A stretch of 64,000 bases of DNA, taken from assembly GCF_011038975.1 (NCBI RefSeq), contig NZ_JAAKEC010000011.1:1-64000 (forward strand), in the 5' to 3' direction. This DNA is from Adlercreutzia sp. ZJ176. GTDB taxonomy: Bacteria > Actinomycetota > Coriobacteriia > Coriobacteriales > Eggerthellaceae. Positions 33,471-40,723 of the stretch are shown one piece after another. The translations under genes were made by a program, and so were the position numbers. The notes beneath the pieces were generated by a model that searched no databases, was not told the DNA's origin, and saw only the letters and a program-made list of their open reading frames with translations. The first letter of the stretch is position 1, and the number at the start of each line of letters is the position of its first letter.

Positions 33471-33476
33471 AACCTC

Positions 33477-33881
33477 CTACGCGAAGAAGATGCCGATCTC
33501 GCGCTCGGCGGACTCGGGGCTGTCGGAGCCGTGGATCACGTTCTCGTCCATGATCAGGCCGAAGTCACCGCGGATGGTGCCGGGGGCAGCCTCAGCCGGG
33601 TTGGTGGCGCCCATGAGGGAGCGGCACTTGGCGACGGCGCCCTCGCCGGAGATGACCATCTTCACAACCGGACCGGAGGTGATGTAGGAGATGAGGCCCT
33701 CGTAGAACGGCTTGCCCTCGTGCTCGGCGTAGTTGGCCTTCGCCTGCTCGGGGGTGACCATGCCGAGCTCCATGCGCTCGACGGTGAGGCCGGCGCGCTC
33801 GAAGCGGTTGATGATTTCGCCGATGTGGCCGTTGCGCACGCCGTCCGGCTTGATCATGGAGTAGGTCTTCTGGATTGCCAT
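33477..33881 (-). CDS. ndk: nucleoside diphosphate kinase
   Basis: A 134-residue enzyme that passes the gamma phosphate of ATP to nucleoside diphosphates through a phospho-histidine. QKTYSMIKPDGVRNGHIGEI at the N-terminus and the active-site His in MDENVIHGSDSPESAEREIG are intact, and KCRSLMGATNPAEA is conserved. The ribosome site is AAAGGAAA. It appears monocistronic: stem-loops follow it and a 119-bp gap precedes it. Confidence 0.97.
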   Translation of the reverse strand: MAIQKTYSMIKPDGVRNGHIGEIINRFERAGLTVERMELGMVTPEQAKANYAEHEGKPFYEGLISYITSGPVVKMVISGEGAVAKCRSLMGATNPAEAAPGTIRGDFGLIMDENVIHGSDSPESAEREIGIFFA

Positions 33882-33970
33882 GGGTTTCCTTTCGGTCTTG
33901 TCTCTCTATTAGCTGGCGACGCGCGGAGGGGCACTTGGCCCGTCCGGGGCGCCGCCGATGCCCAAACATA

Positions 33971-33997
33971 GGCGCGGCGGCCCGCTGCCGCCGCGCC
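33971..33997 (-). terminator. GC stem-loop after the TPR gene
   Basis: Perfect 11-bp stem GGCGCGGCGGC (33971-33981 with 33987-33997) with a 5-base loop, 4 bp after the stop of the gene at 34001. On the minus strand only CTATGTTTGGG follows, so the U-run is poor. Confidence 0.5.
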
Positions 33998-34000
33998 GCC

Positions 34001-35353
34001 CTAGTTCTGGCTGGGGAAGTACAGCTCCACGTTGGAGATCTTCCAGCCGATCATGTCGCGCACCATGCTCAGGCGGTACGTCACGTCGCCGCCCTGCTCG
34101 GTGGAGGCCGTGACGTACACCTCCGACTCGCTCATGGAGCGGTTCACGCCGTCGACGGTGGCGTCCGCGTCGGTCACCACCGGATCGAGCATGGAGTCGA
34201 TGTCGGCCTCGTCCATGTTCGCGAACAGGCTCGTCTTGGCCGCCTCGGGGTCGGCGAACAGCTGCTTGGCCACGCTCTCCTGCGTGGGATAGCCGTAGCC
34301 CTGGCTGTAGGCGAACACCGCGCCGGCGAACGCCAGCACGAGCACCACGATGAAGGCCACGAGGATCTTGAGTCCCACGTTGCGGCGCTTGCGGTCCTGC
34401 TTGGCCAGGCCGCGCGACCACTGCTCGAGCTCCTCCTCAGAGGCGTTGAAGAAGCGGTCTTCGTCGCCCTGGTAGGCGCCGACGTAGCCCGGGTAGGCGC
34501 CCGCGTTCTGGTCGTACCCCTCGTCGTAGTAGAAGGGGTCGGCGGCGTAGTCGTCCTCGTAGAGAGGGTCGCCGTCAGCCGACACGTCGAGGCCCGAGAT
34601 GTCGGCCAGGTCGAGCACCTGCGTCAGCTCGGAGGTGCCCTGGGCCACCGCGCCTACCGCGCGCTGGTAGTCGACGCTCGCGGAGTCGGACAAAAAGTAC
34701 GTCTTGTCGGCGATGGCGCCCTCGAACGCCTCGACGGCCTTCTCCATCTGGCCGCAGGCCACGTGCGCCTGGCCGAGGCTCGCGAGCAGCTTGTTGCGCG
34801 TGTCGGGGGCCATGTCGAACTGCAGCGCGCTCTCGTAGGAGGCCACCGCGTCGGCGGGGCGGTTGAGCGCCATGAAGCACACGCCCAGGTTGAGGAGCGC
34901 GCGCGTGGGGTCGGGGTTGGCCTCGTCGAGCGCGGCCTCGCGGAAGGCCACGCCCGCCTCGGCGCTCTTGCCGAGCTTCATCAGAGCGCTGCCCATGCCC
35001 ATGTACGCCTTGAACGGCGTGTCGTAGCCGTCGTTGGCCACCGCGGCCTCGAAGCGGCTCACCGCATTCTCGTAGTCGCGCAGCGAGGCGTACGCCATGC
35101 CGAGGTTGCACTCCACCGTGCCGAGCGCGCCGTAGGCCGCGTCAGCCGTGGCCTGCGTGTAGGCTTGGATGGCCTCGGCGGGGTTCTTCAGCTTCACCAG
35201 GCAGTTGCCGATGCGGTGGTACAGAAGGCCCATCTCGCCGGGAGCGAGCGGGGCGCTGGCGTCCTGCAGGCAGTCGGTGAACCCGATGAGCGCGCCTTGG
35301 AAGTCGCGTTGCTGGTATTGGGCGTTAGCTCGATTAAATAGCTCGTTGTTCAC
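34001..35353 (-). CDS. TPR-repeat membrane protein
   Basis: About 450 residues. The N-terminal 240 residues are tetratricopeptide repeats of about 34 residues (ANAQYQQRDFQGALIGFTDC, YHRIGNCLVKLKNPAEAIQA, GMGSALMKLGKSAEAGVAFR). An acidic, Tyr-rich linker follows (DDYAADPFYYDEGYDQNAGA), then a single membrane segment near residue 335 (ILVAFIVVLVLAFAGAVFAY) and a C-terminal outer domain of about 110 residues (DATVDGVNRSMSESEVYV). The TPRs would face the cytoplasm. Partner unknown. GTG start with AGAGGAA 4 bases upstream. Confidence 0.75.
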   Translation of the reverse strand: MNNELFNRANAQYQQRDFQGALIGFTDCLQDASAPLAPGEMGLLYHRIGNCLVKLKNPAEAIQAYTQATADAAYGALGTVECNLGMAYASLRDYENAVSRFEAAVANDGYDTPFKAYMGMGSALMKLGKSAEAGVAFREAALDEANPDPTRALLNLGVCFMALNRPADAVASYESALQFDMAPDTRNKLLASLGQAHVACGQMEKAVEAFEGAIADKTYFLSDSASVDYQRAVGAVAQGTSELTQVLDLADISGLDVSADGDPLYEDDYAADPFYYDEGYDQNAGAYPGYVGAYQGDEDRFFNASEEELEQWSRGLAKQDRKRRNVGLKILVAFIVVLVLAFAGAVFAYSQGYGYPTQESVAKQLFADPEAAKTSLFANMDEADIDSMLDPVVTDADATVDGVNRSMSESEVYVTASTEQGGDVTYRLSMVRDMIGWKISNVELYFPSQN

Positions 35354-35397
35354 TTTGTTCCTCTGATCTTAGTTGACTGTGCCGAAGAGGAGGGTTC

Positions 35398-35925
35398 CTA
35401 CTCGGCTGCGTTCTCGATCACGACGGACTCGATGACGTCGCCCACGCGCAGCTTGCCGATGACGTCGAGGCCCTCGAGGGTCTGGCCGAACACCGTGTAG
35501 CCGTCGTCGAGCATGGGCTGGGCGCCCAGGCAGAAGTAGAACTGCGAGCCCGCGGAGTTCGGGTTGGACGAGCGGGCCATGGCCAGCGTGCCGTCGTTGT
35601 GCTCGTTGTGCGGGTTGGTGGTGAACTCCTCCTTGATGGAGTAGCCCGGGTTGCCGGTGCCGCAGCCGCGGCGCGAGCCCTCGTTGATCACCTGCTCGGG
35701 CGTGAGGTCGCGCGTGGTGGGGCAGCCGCCCTGGATGACGAAGCCCGGCACGTAGCGGTGGAACTTGAGGTTGTCGTAGAAGCCCTTCTGCGCGAGCTCG
35801 ACGAAGTTGCCCACGTGGATGGGGGCGTCCTTGCCAGCCAGCTGCACGCGGATGGTGCCCTTCGACGTGGTGAGCACCGCGATCTCGTCACCGGTGGGCT
35901 GATACGCGGGAGTGTAGAGAGCCAT
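35398..35925 (-). CDS. cyclophilin-type peptidyl-prolyl isomerase
   Basis: A 175-residue cytoplasmic prolyl isomerase. The catalytic fold is marked by KFHRYVPGFVIQGGCPTTRD, then GTLAMARSSNPNSAGSQFYF and LDDGYTVFGQTLEGLDVIGK. An insert relative to short cyclophilins (GSRRGCGTGNPGYSIKEEF) is typical of the bacterial subgroup. No signal peptide. It lies 44 bp after the TPR gene's upstream end, so the two may be transcribed together. Confidence 0.93.
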   Translation of the reverse strand: MALYTPAYQPTGDEIAVLTTSKGTIRVQLAGKDAPIHVGNFVELAQKGFYDNLKFHRYVPGFVIQGGCPTTRDLTPEQVINEGSRRGCGTGNPGYSIKEEFTTNPHNEHNDGTLAMARSSNPNSAGSQFYFCLGAQPMLDDGYTVFGQTLEGLDVIGKLRVGDVIESVVIENAAE

Positions 35926-36079
35926 AGCCTTTCCTCTTCCGTCAGCGGCGCCCGCGCGCCCCGGTCCGCCAGGACCCGCCGCGAACCCGCCGGGGGCCCG
36001 CTGCTGCGCGCATGCGCCATAGAACTATTCACATACGATCAGAAATTCTACCAACAATGGAGGCCAGGCGGGCAAAAAC

Positions 36080-37417
36080 CTAGCAATCTTCACGTGCGAG
36101 GATGCTCGCGGTCTCCACGTGGTAGGTCTGCGGGAAGAGGTCGACAGGGGTGGCCCTCACGAGGCGGTAGCCGCGCTGCTCGAAGAGCGCGACGTCGCGC
36201 GCCCAGGTCAAAGGGTCGCAGCTCACGTACGCCACGCGCGCGGGGCCCGCGGACGCGATCGAGTCCACCACGCCGCGGGCGAGCCCCGCGCGCGGCGGGT
36301 CCACCACGAGCGCGTCGAGCTCGCCGAGCTCGGGCAGCTCGCGCGCGGTGTCGCCGCAGACGGCCTCCACGAACACCTTGTTCGCGTCCGCGTTGCGGCG
36401 CAGGTCGCGCACGGACGAGCCCGCCACCTCGACAGCCACCACGTCGGCGCCCGCCTGCGCGAGCGGGATGGAGAACGTGCCGCCGCCCGCGTACAGGTCA
36501 GCCACGTACATGCCCGGGGAAACCTCGAGCCCCTCCATGACGAGCTTCACGAGCTTCTCGGCCTGGGCGGTGTTCACCTGGAAGAACGACGGCGCGCTCG
36601 TGAGGAAGCGCGCGTCGCACACGCTCTCCTCCCACAGGCCGCGCCCGTCGAGCACTTCCACCTTCTTCACCTTGCGCGCGCTTCCCGGCTCAGCGAGCAC
36701 GCGCACCACCGACGTGGCCTTGACGGCGTCCTTCAGGGTCTTGGCGACCGCAGTGCGCGGGAACGCGCTCGGCGGCGTCCACAGCGCGATCTCGGTGCTC
36801 TTCGTGCGCAGGCTCGCGCGCACCCCCACGCGAAAGATGCCCAGGTCCTGCGAGCCCTGCAGGTAGCGCAGCGCCCCGCGCAGGGCCTTCGGCGCGCGCT
36901 CGATGAAGCGGACGGCGAGCGGGCAGGCGTCGACCGACACCAGGTCGTGCGTGCCCTCGCGGTAGAACCCCAGCGCGAGGCGGCCTGCCGCGTCGGTGCC
37001 GCAGGCGAACTCGAGCTTGTTGCGGTAGCCCCACTGGCGCTTGCTCGGCGCGCACTCCTCCACGAGCTCCTCGGCGCGCCCGGCGTCCACATGGGCCGTG
37101 CGCACGAGCGCGTCGACGACGCAAGCGCGCTTGGCCTCGAGCTGCGCGGCGTAGGTGAGGTGCGCCCACGGGCAGCCCCCGCAGCCGCGCGCGCAGGCGG
37201 GACGGGACTCGCGCGCCCTGGCGGGCTCGAGCACGCGCGTCAGGCGGGCGCGGGCGAAGGAGGGCTTCTCCTCGGTGATCTGGACCTCGACGGTCTCCTG
37301 CGGGACGGCGCCCTCCACGAACACAGTCTTGCCGCTTGCCAGGCGCCCCACCGCCGCCGAGCCGTAGCTCATGCGCTCGATCCGCACCACCTCGCGCAAA
37401 CCCTGCTCTTCCTCCAT
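36080..37417 (-). CDS. 23S rRNA (uracil-C5)-methyltransferase RlmD/RumA family
   Basis: About 445 residues; it methylates a uridine of 23S rRNA using SAM. Domains: N-terminal TRAM (VVRIERMSYGSAAVGRLASG), Fe-S site CARGCGGCPWAH near residue 95, then the Rossmann methyltransferase with VADLYAGGGTFSIPLAQAGA, the VDPPRAGLARGVV loop and the nucleophile Cys in YVSCDPLTWARD. Start ATG 37417 with GAGGGGG 8 bases away; the frame is open 84 bp further up without a ribosome site. Which uridine is modified cannot be told from sequence. Confidence 0.88.
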   Translation of the reverse strand: MEEEQGLREVVRIERMSYGSAAVGRLASGKTVFVEGAVPQETVEVQITEEKPSFARARLTRVLEPARARESRPACARGCGGCPWAHLTYAAQLEAKRACVVDALVRTAHVDAGRAEELVEECAPSKRQWGYRNKLEFACGTDAAGRLALGFYREGTHDLVSVDACPLAVRFIERAPKALRGALRYLQGSQDLGIFRVGVRASLRTKSTEIALWTPPSAFPRTAVAKTLKDAVKATSVVRVLAEPGSARKVKKVEVLDGRGLWEESVCDARFLTSAPSFFQVNTAQAEKLVKLVMEGLEVSPGMYVADLYAGGGTFSIPLAQAGADVVAVEVAGSSVRDLRRNADANKVFVEAVCGDTARELPELGELDALVVDPPRAGLARGVVDSIASAGPARVAYVSCDPLTWARDVALFEQRGYRLVRATPVDLFPQTYHVETASILAREDC

Positions 37418-37563
37418 GAACGCTACCCCCTCGGCTTGTAAGTCGTCGCATTGCCCGACCATTTTATAGCTTCCCGCGCCATTCCCCCGAAAGCACCGCA
37501 ACTCCGCAGAAACAAAACCCCCACGCGCGGCTTGTCCTTATTTTGGCGAACGGGGTTTCTCGC

Positions 37564-37591
37564 TTGCAGCGCACTGCGCATTTGGTAATAT
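37564..37591 (+). promoter_or_regulatory. promoter of tRNA-Arg
   Basis: TTGCAG at 37564-37569 and TAATAT at 37586-37591 with 16-bp spacing. Transcription would start near 37598, about 65 bp before the tRNA. Confidence 0.5.
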
Positions 37592-37664
37592 GGTCGGGTT
37601 CGCTCGCGGAGCAGCGCGAACAGGACGGCTTCGCCATCCGCGCGCCCCGACGCAAGCGACCCCC

Positions 37665-37740
37665 GCCCTCGTAGCTCAGGGGATAGAGCACTTGCCTCCG
37701 GAGCAAGGTGCCGCTGGTTCGAATCCAGTCGAGGGCACCA
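37665..37740 (+). tRNA. tRNA-Arg (CCG)
   Basis: GCCCTCG acceptor arm pairs with CGAGGGC. The D arm is GCTC...GAGC, the anticodon arm CTTGC / GCAAG carries the loop CTCCGGA with anticodon CCG, the T arm is GCTGG-TTCGAAT-CCAGT, and CCA is encoded. It reads CGG codons. A terminator follows 11 bp later. Confidence 0.96.
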
Positions 37741-37750
37741 GGTCATTTCC

Positions 37751-37791
37751 GCAGGCCAGCCGCAAGAAAGCGCGCTGGCCTGCTTGTTTTT
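37751..37791 (+). terminator. intrinsic terminator after tRNA-Arg
   Basis: Perfect 10-bp stem GCAGGCCAGC (37751-37760) with GCTGGCCTGC (37774-37783), 13-base loop, then TTGTTTTT. Confidence 0.92.
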
Positions 37792-37844
37792 GCCCCGCAA
37801 TTATGGAGACGCGTAGCCTAAAAGCAGGGTCATGTTTCTAATCC

Positions 37845-38053
37845 TGGTTGAAACGAGGTCGTTACCGACAACGGCGCTTCTTCATCCACCTCTCAAGTGA
37901 TTCTGGATGAAACAAGGCCGTTATCGGCGATTTCCTGGGAAAAGTGGATGCGAAAGCGCCGTTGTCGGTGGTTTTCGGGGCCCAGAGCACCGATAACGGG
38001 CATTTTCCATCCAGTTTTTCCGAACGATGGATGAAAAGGGGGCGTTGTCGGTG
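37845..38053. repeat. six-copy alternating repeat cluster (about 26-bp unit)
   Basis: Consensus TGGATGAAAA..G.CCGTT(A/G)TCGGTG. Copies on the plus strand start at 37845 (more divergent), 37904, 37945 and 38028; copies on the minus strand are at 37864-37888 and 37988-38013. Neighbouring copies are spaced by about 40-43 bp, and pairs such as 37945/37988 form inverted repeats. The copies at 37945 and 37864 agree at about 22 of 25 positions. Orientation switching rules out a CRISPR array. The cluster covers the 3' part of a small gene (37921-38127). Confidence 0.8.
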
Positions 38054-38127
38054 CTCAGGACTTCGCGCCCTCGGTCGAAATCCTCATCGGTCAGGATGCG
38101 TCCGCCTTTCATCTTGCGCTCCATCAT
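37921..38127 (-). pseudogene. 68-codon chimeric frame: antitoxin-like start fused to repeat
   Basis: A GAGGAG ribosome site 4 bases before ATG 38127 and the opening residues MMERKMKGGRILTDEDFDRG look like the real start of a small gene. ILTDEDFDR-type starts occur in small accessory proteins of this bacterial group, possibly antitoxins. From about residue 25 the frame is made only of repeat units from the cluster at 37845-38053 and ends at 37921. The repeats therefore seem to have replaced or overrun the gene's 3' part. Confidence 0.45.
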
Positions 38128-38205
38128 GGCTCCTCATTACTCGCGCCTGCAGTCATCTTGACTCCTGGCCAGCATACACCATGCCAGCGCGAGCTGATCC
38201 GCCCT

Positions 38206-38598
38206 TTAGTTTTCGCCGGCGTCGAGGAACTTCTTCCTCGTTACGAAGTTCCACACCATGACGACGGCGGTGGCGAAGATCTTGGTGATGAGGTAGCTGA
38301 TGCCGAGCAAGCCCGTCCCCAGCCACATGAGCGCGTCGTTGATGAGCAGGCCGATCACCGACAGCACCACGAAGATGACGAACTCGCGGCGGCGCGACAG
38401 GCCCTCCTTGTGCGTGAACACGTAGCGCATGGACGCGAAGTAGTTGAACGTCACCGACACGATGAACGAGACCGTGGCGCTCACGAGGTAGTTCACGCCG
38501 AAGAGCTCCGTCAGGGCCACCATGAGCCCGTAGTCGATGACGAACGCGATGACGCCCACCACGCCGAACTTCATTATCTGGTCGATGAGCTTTCTCAC
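38206..38598 (-). CDS. GtrA family membrane protein
   Basis: About 130 residues with four membrane segments (IMKFGVVGVIAFVIDYGLMV, YLVSATVSFIVSVTFNYFAS, FVIFVVLSVIGLLINDALMW, SYLITKIFATAVVMVWNFVT), the GtrA pattern. Members are thought to flip or stabilise polyprenyl-phosphate sugars for glycosylation. Start GTG 38598, 6 bases after GAGGAG; a TTG further up has no site. The GtrB-like GT2 at 39615 on the same strand is a likely partner, although repeats and a tRNA separate them. Confidence 0.87.
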   Translation of the reverse strand: MRKLIDQIMKFGVVGVIAFVIDYGLMVALTELFGVNYLVSATVSFIVSVTFNYFASMRYVFTHKEGLSRRREFVIFVVLSVIGLLINDALMWLGTGLLGISYLITKIFATAVVMVWNFVTRKKFLDAGEN

Positions 38599-38649
38599 GC
38601 GCGGCTCCTCTGACGGCAATCGAACGGGTCAGCTGCCTTCGCGCGTCCC

Positions 38650-38870
38650 ACGGCGATCCGCAAAGCGCGAGCGCCGCGCATGCCTGTGGCAGCCTTGCGA
38701 AGCGCCAGCGCCAGACATGCCCGTGGCGGCCCTGCAAGGCGCAAGCCCGCGCATGCCCACAGCGGCCTTGCGAAGCGCCAGCGCCGGACACACCTGTGGC
38801 AGCCTTGCGAAGCGCCAGCGCCGCGCGCACCTGCGGCAGCACGCAAGGCGCAAGCGTCGCATGGCGGAGA
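38650..38870 (+). repeat. 37-bp tandem repeat, about 5.7 units
   Basis: Unit CCTTGCGAAGCGCCAGCGCC followed by a variable (G/A)GACA(C/T) and GTGGCAG. Good units start at about 38692, 38766 and 38803; the units between and at the edges are more divergent (for example CCCTGCAAGGCGCAAGCCCG). No frame is under obvious selection. The array lies between gtrA and tRNA-Glu. Confidence 0.8.
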
Positions 38871-38882
38871 AGAGCGCGTACG

Positions 38883-38907
38883 AAAAAGGCCGATGCGAAC
38901 ATCGGCC
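38883..38907 (-). terminator. intrinsic terminator after tRNA-Glu
   Basis: Perfect 8-bp stem GGCCGATG / CATCGGCC with a 4-base loop (38888-38907), followed on the minus strand by TTTTTCG. Confidence 0.9.
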
Positions 38908-38918
38908 CTCGTCATTCA

Positions 38919-38993
38919 TGGTGCCCCCAACGGGAATCGAACCCGTGTCTCAGCCTTGAAAGGGCCGCGTCCTGACCTCTAGACTATGGGGAC
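38919..38993 (-). tRNA. tRNA-Glu (TTC)
   Basis: On the minus strand: acceptor GTCCCCA with TGGGGGC (one G-U pair), anticodon arm GCC-CTTTCAA-GGC with anticodon TTC, T arm CGGG-TTCGATT-CCCG, encoded CCA at 38919-38921. It reads GAA and GAG. Confidence 0.96.
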
Positions 38994-39614
38994 AAAGCGT
39001 CTTCTCGCGAAAACAGCTGTACCAGTATGCCAGAGAGCGCGCCCGCTTGCAAGCCGAGCACGCGACTTTTTCACGCAAACCGAACGAGAACGCCCTGCGT
39101 ACGGGCTGCCTGCGTGCACGAAGCCGCACAAGCGCCAACCTCGGCGCGGACGGCGGAAAACGCGGCGCAAAGCAAGCGGAACAGGCAAGCACGCATCCTG
39201 CGCAAGGGCGTGCAAGCGCATAAGCGCATCCTACGCAAGGGCGTGCAAAAGCGGGCAAGCACAAACAGCGCAAGGGCGCGTAAACGGGCGCATACGCGCA
39301 TGTGCCTCAGCCGTGTTATGATGCGCCTTGTCAAGGGCGAGACCGCGAACGCCTGAGGAGCGCCTCAGCTGGGAGCTCCCAACCAACGAGGTCTCGCCCT
39401 TTCGCGCGCCATGGCCCCACGGTCCGCTGCCCCGCGCTCGCGCCCCCGTATGCGCAGGCCCGCAAGCCCCACGGTCCGCCGCTCGCGCCCCCGCAAGCCG
39501 CAGGCCGCGATCCCCGCAGGCCCGCAAGCCCCACATTCCCTCAGGCCGCAAGCCTCACAGCAGCCAAGCGCCTTCGCAGGCGCATCCCGCCGTCACGCTT
39601 CCCCTTGCCGCGCC
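38994..39614. other. 620-bp repeat-rich intergenic region
   Basis: No gene is supported. It contains short imperfect tandem repeats: CGCAAGGGCGTGCAA-type units at about 39190-39290, and GCAGGCCCGCAAGCCCCAC-type units at about 39450-39540. Open frames here are Arg/Ala/Pro-rich in every frame and are composition artefacts. The tRNA-Glu promoter should lie just after 38993 on the minus strand, but is not obvious. Confidence 0.5.
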
Positions 39615-40601
39615 CTAGCGGCGGTACACCCGGTACACCTCGAGCTCCCACTGCTTGCGGCTGTTCTTCGCCACCGTGTCCAGGATGAGGCCGGCCGTGA
39701 ACGAGAGCGCGCCGCACAGCACGAACGCCACCGCGAGCAGCGCGGTGGGCATCCTCTCCACCAGGCCCGTGGCCAGGTACTCCAGGATCACCGGCACGCC
39801 CGCCACCAGCCCGAAGAGCACGAGCAAAAGCGCCAGCCACCCGAAGAAGGCCATGGGGCGGCAGTCCTTGAACAGGCTCGCGATGGCCCCGAGCACCTTG
39901 GCGCCATCGGTGAAGGTGGACAGCTTGCTCTCAGACCCCTCGGGGCGGTCGCGGTAGGCGATCGGCACGTCCACCACGCGCCAGCGCTTGTCCACCGCAT
40001 GGATGGAGATCTCCGTCTCGATCTGGAACCCCGACGACATCACCGGCATGGTCTTGACGAACGGGCGCGTGAAGGCGCGGTAGCCCGTCATCACGTCCTC
40101 GAAGGCGAACCCGTAGATGAGCTTGATGAGCCAGCGCACCAGGTCGTTGCCGAAGCCGTGGAAGGCGCGGTCGTTCTCCTCGCCGTAGGAGCCGTTCGAG
40201 AGGCGGTCGCCCACCGTCATGTCGGCCTCGCCCGCGGCCAGAGGCGCCACCAGGTCGGGCGCGGACTCGGCCGGGTAGGTGTCGTCGCCGTCGACCATCA
40301 CGTAGAAGTCGGCCTCCACCTCGCGGAACATCGAGCGCACCACGTTGCCCTTGCCCTGGCGGCTCTCGGTGCGCACGAGCGCCCCGTGCTCGCGAGCGAT
40401 CTGCGCCGTGCCGTCGGTGGAGTTGTTGTCGTAGACGTAGACCTCCGCCTCCGGCATCACGCGCCGGAAGTCGTCGATCACCTTGCCGACGGTCAGCGCC
40501 TCGTTGTAGCAGGGCACGAGCACCGCCACGCCGACGCCGCGCCGCGCCGCCTCGACGCGCGCCGCCGCCCCCTCGCAAGCGGTCAGTGTATCGTTAAGCA
40601 C
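39615..40601 (-). CDS. GtrB/DPM-like glycosyltransferase family 2
   Basis: A 328-residue GT2 that probably charges a polyprenyl phosphate with a sugar. VAVLVPCYNEALTVGKVIDD opens the GT-A fold, VYVYDNNSTDGTAQIA and FYVMVDGDDTYPAES carry the nucleotide and metal-binding Asp residues. Two C-terminal membrane segments follow at about 250-310 (GWLALLLVLFGLVAGVPVIL, ALLAVAFVLCGALSFTAGLI). GTG start with AAGGAG 5 bases upstream. Its likely flippase partner is the GtrA protein at 38206. Sugar and acceptor are unknown. Confidence 0.87.
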   Translation of the reverse strand: MLNDTLTACEGAAARVEAARRGVGVAVLVPCYNEALTVGKVIDDFRRVMPEAEVYVYDNNSTDGTAQIAREHGALVRTESRQGKGNVVRSMFREVEADFYVMVDGDDTYPAESAPDLVAPLAAGEADMTVGDRLSNGSYGEENDRAFHGFGNDLVRWLIKLIYGFAFEDVMTGYRAFTRPFVKTMPVMSSGFQIETEISIHAVDKRWRVVDVPIAYRDRPEGSESKLSTFTDGAKVLGAIASLFKDCRPMAFFGWLALLLVLFGLVAGVPVILEYLATGLVERMPTALLAVAFVLCGALSFTAGLILDTVAKNSRKQWELEVYRVYRR

Positions 40602-40710
40602 GAAAGCTCCTTCGCAAACCTTTTGTCAAGCTCTTGTCAGACTGAGCAGCTATGTTACCAAAGCGGGCGCCCGTTGGGGGCGCAAGGGCGACGGCAGCAT
40701 GCAAAATGCG

Positions 40711-40723
40711 GTATTATAGGCGC
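40711..40723 (+). promoter_or_regulatory. -10 element next to a leaderless start
   Basis: TATTATAGG lies so that its hexamer ends about 8 bases before ATG 40724, and no Shine-Dalgarno sequence precedes the ATG. Transcription would start at or next to the start codon, as for leaderless mRNAs that are common in actinobacteria. The -35 is weak. Confidence 0.45.

Larger units (their letters stand above)
33159..33476. other. 318-bp gap between ndk and the hydrogenase operon, hairpin-rich
   Basis: No gene is supported. The half next to ndk is filled by two large inverted repeats (33333-33429 and 33446-33470). The half next to the hydrogenase should hold its promoter, but I see no convincing hexamer pair; TATGATA at about 33202-33208 is on the plus strand. 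Confidence 0.5.

Noticed and set aside
37845-38053. CRISPR array
   Set aside because: Spacing is regular, but units alternate in orientation, diverge from each other and there are no cas genes.
38650-38870. CRISPR or coding repeat protein
   Set aside because: Units abut without spacers, and no frame has a start, ribosome site or conserved reading across units.
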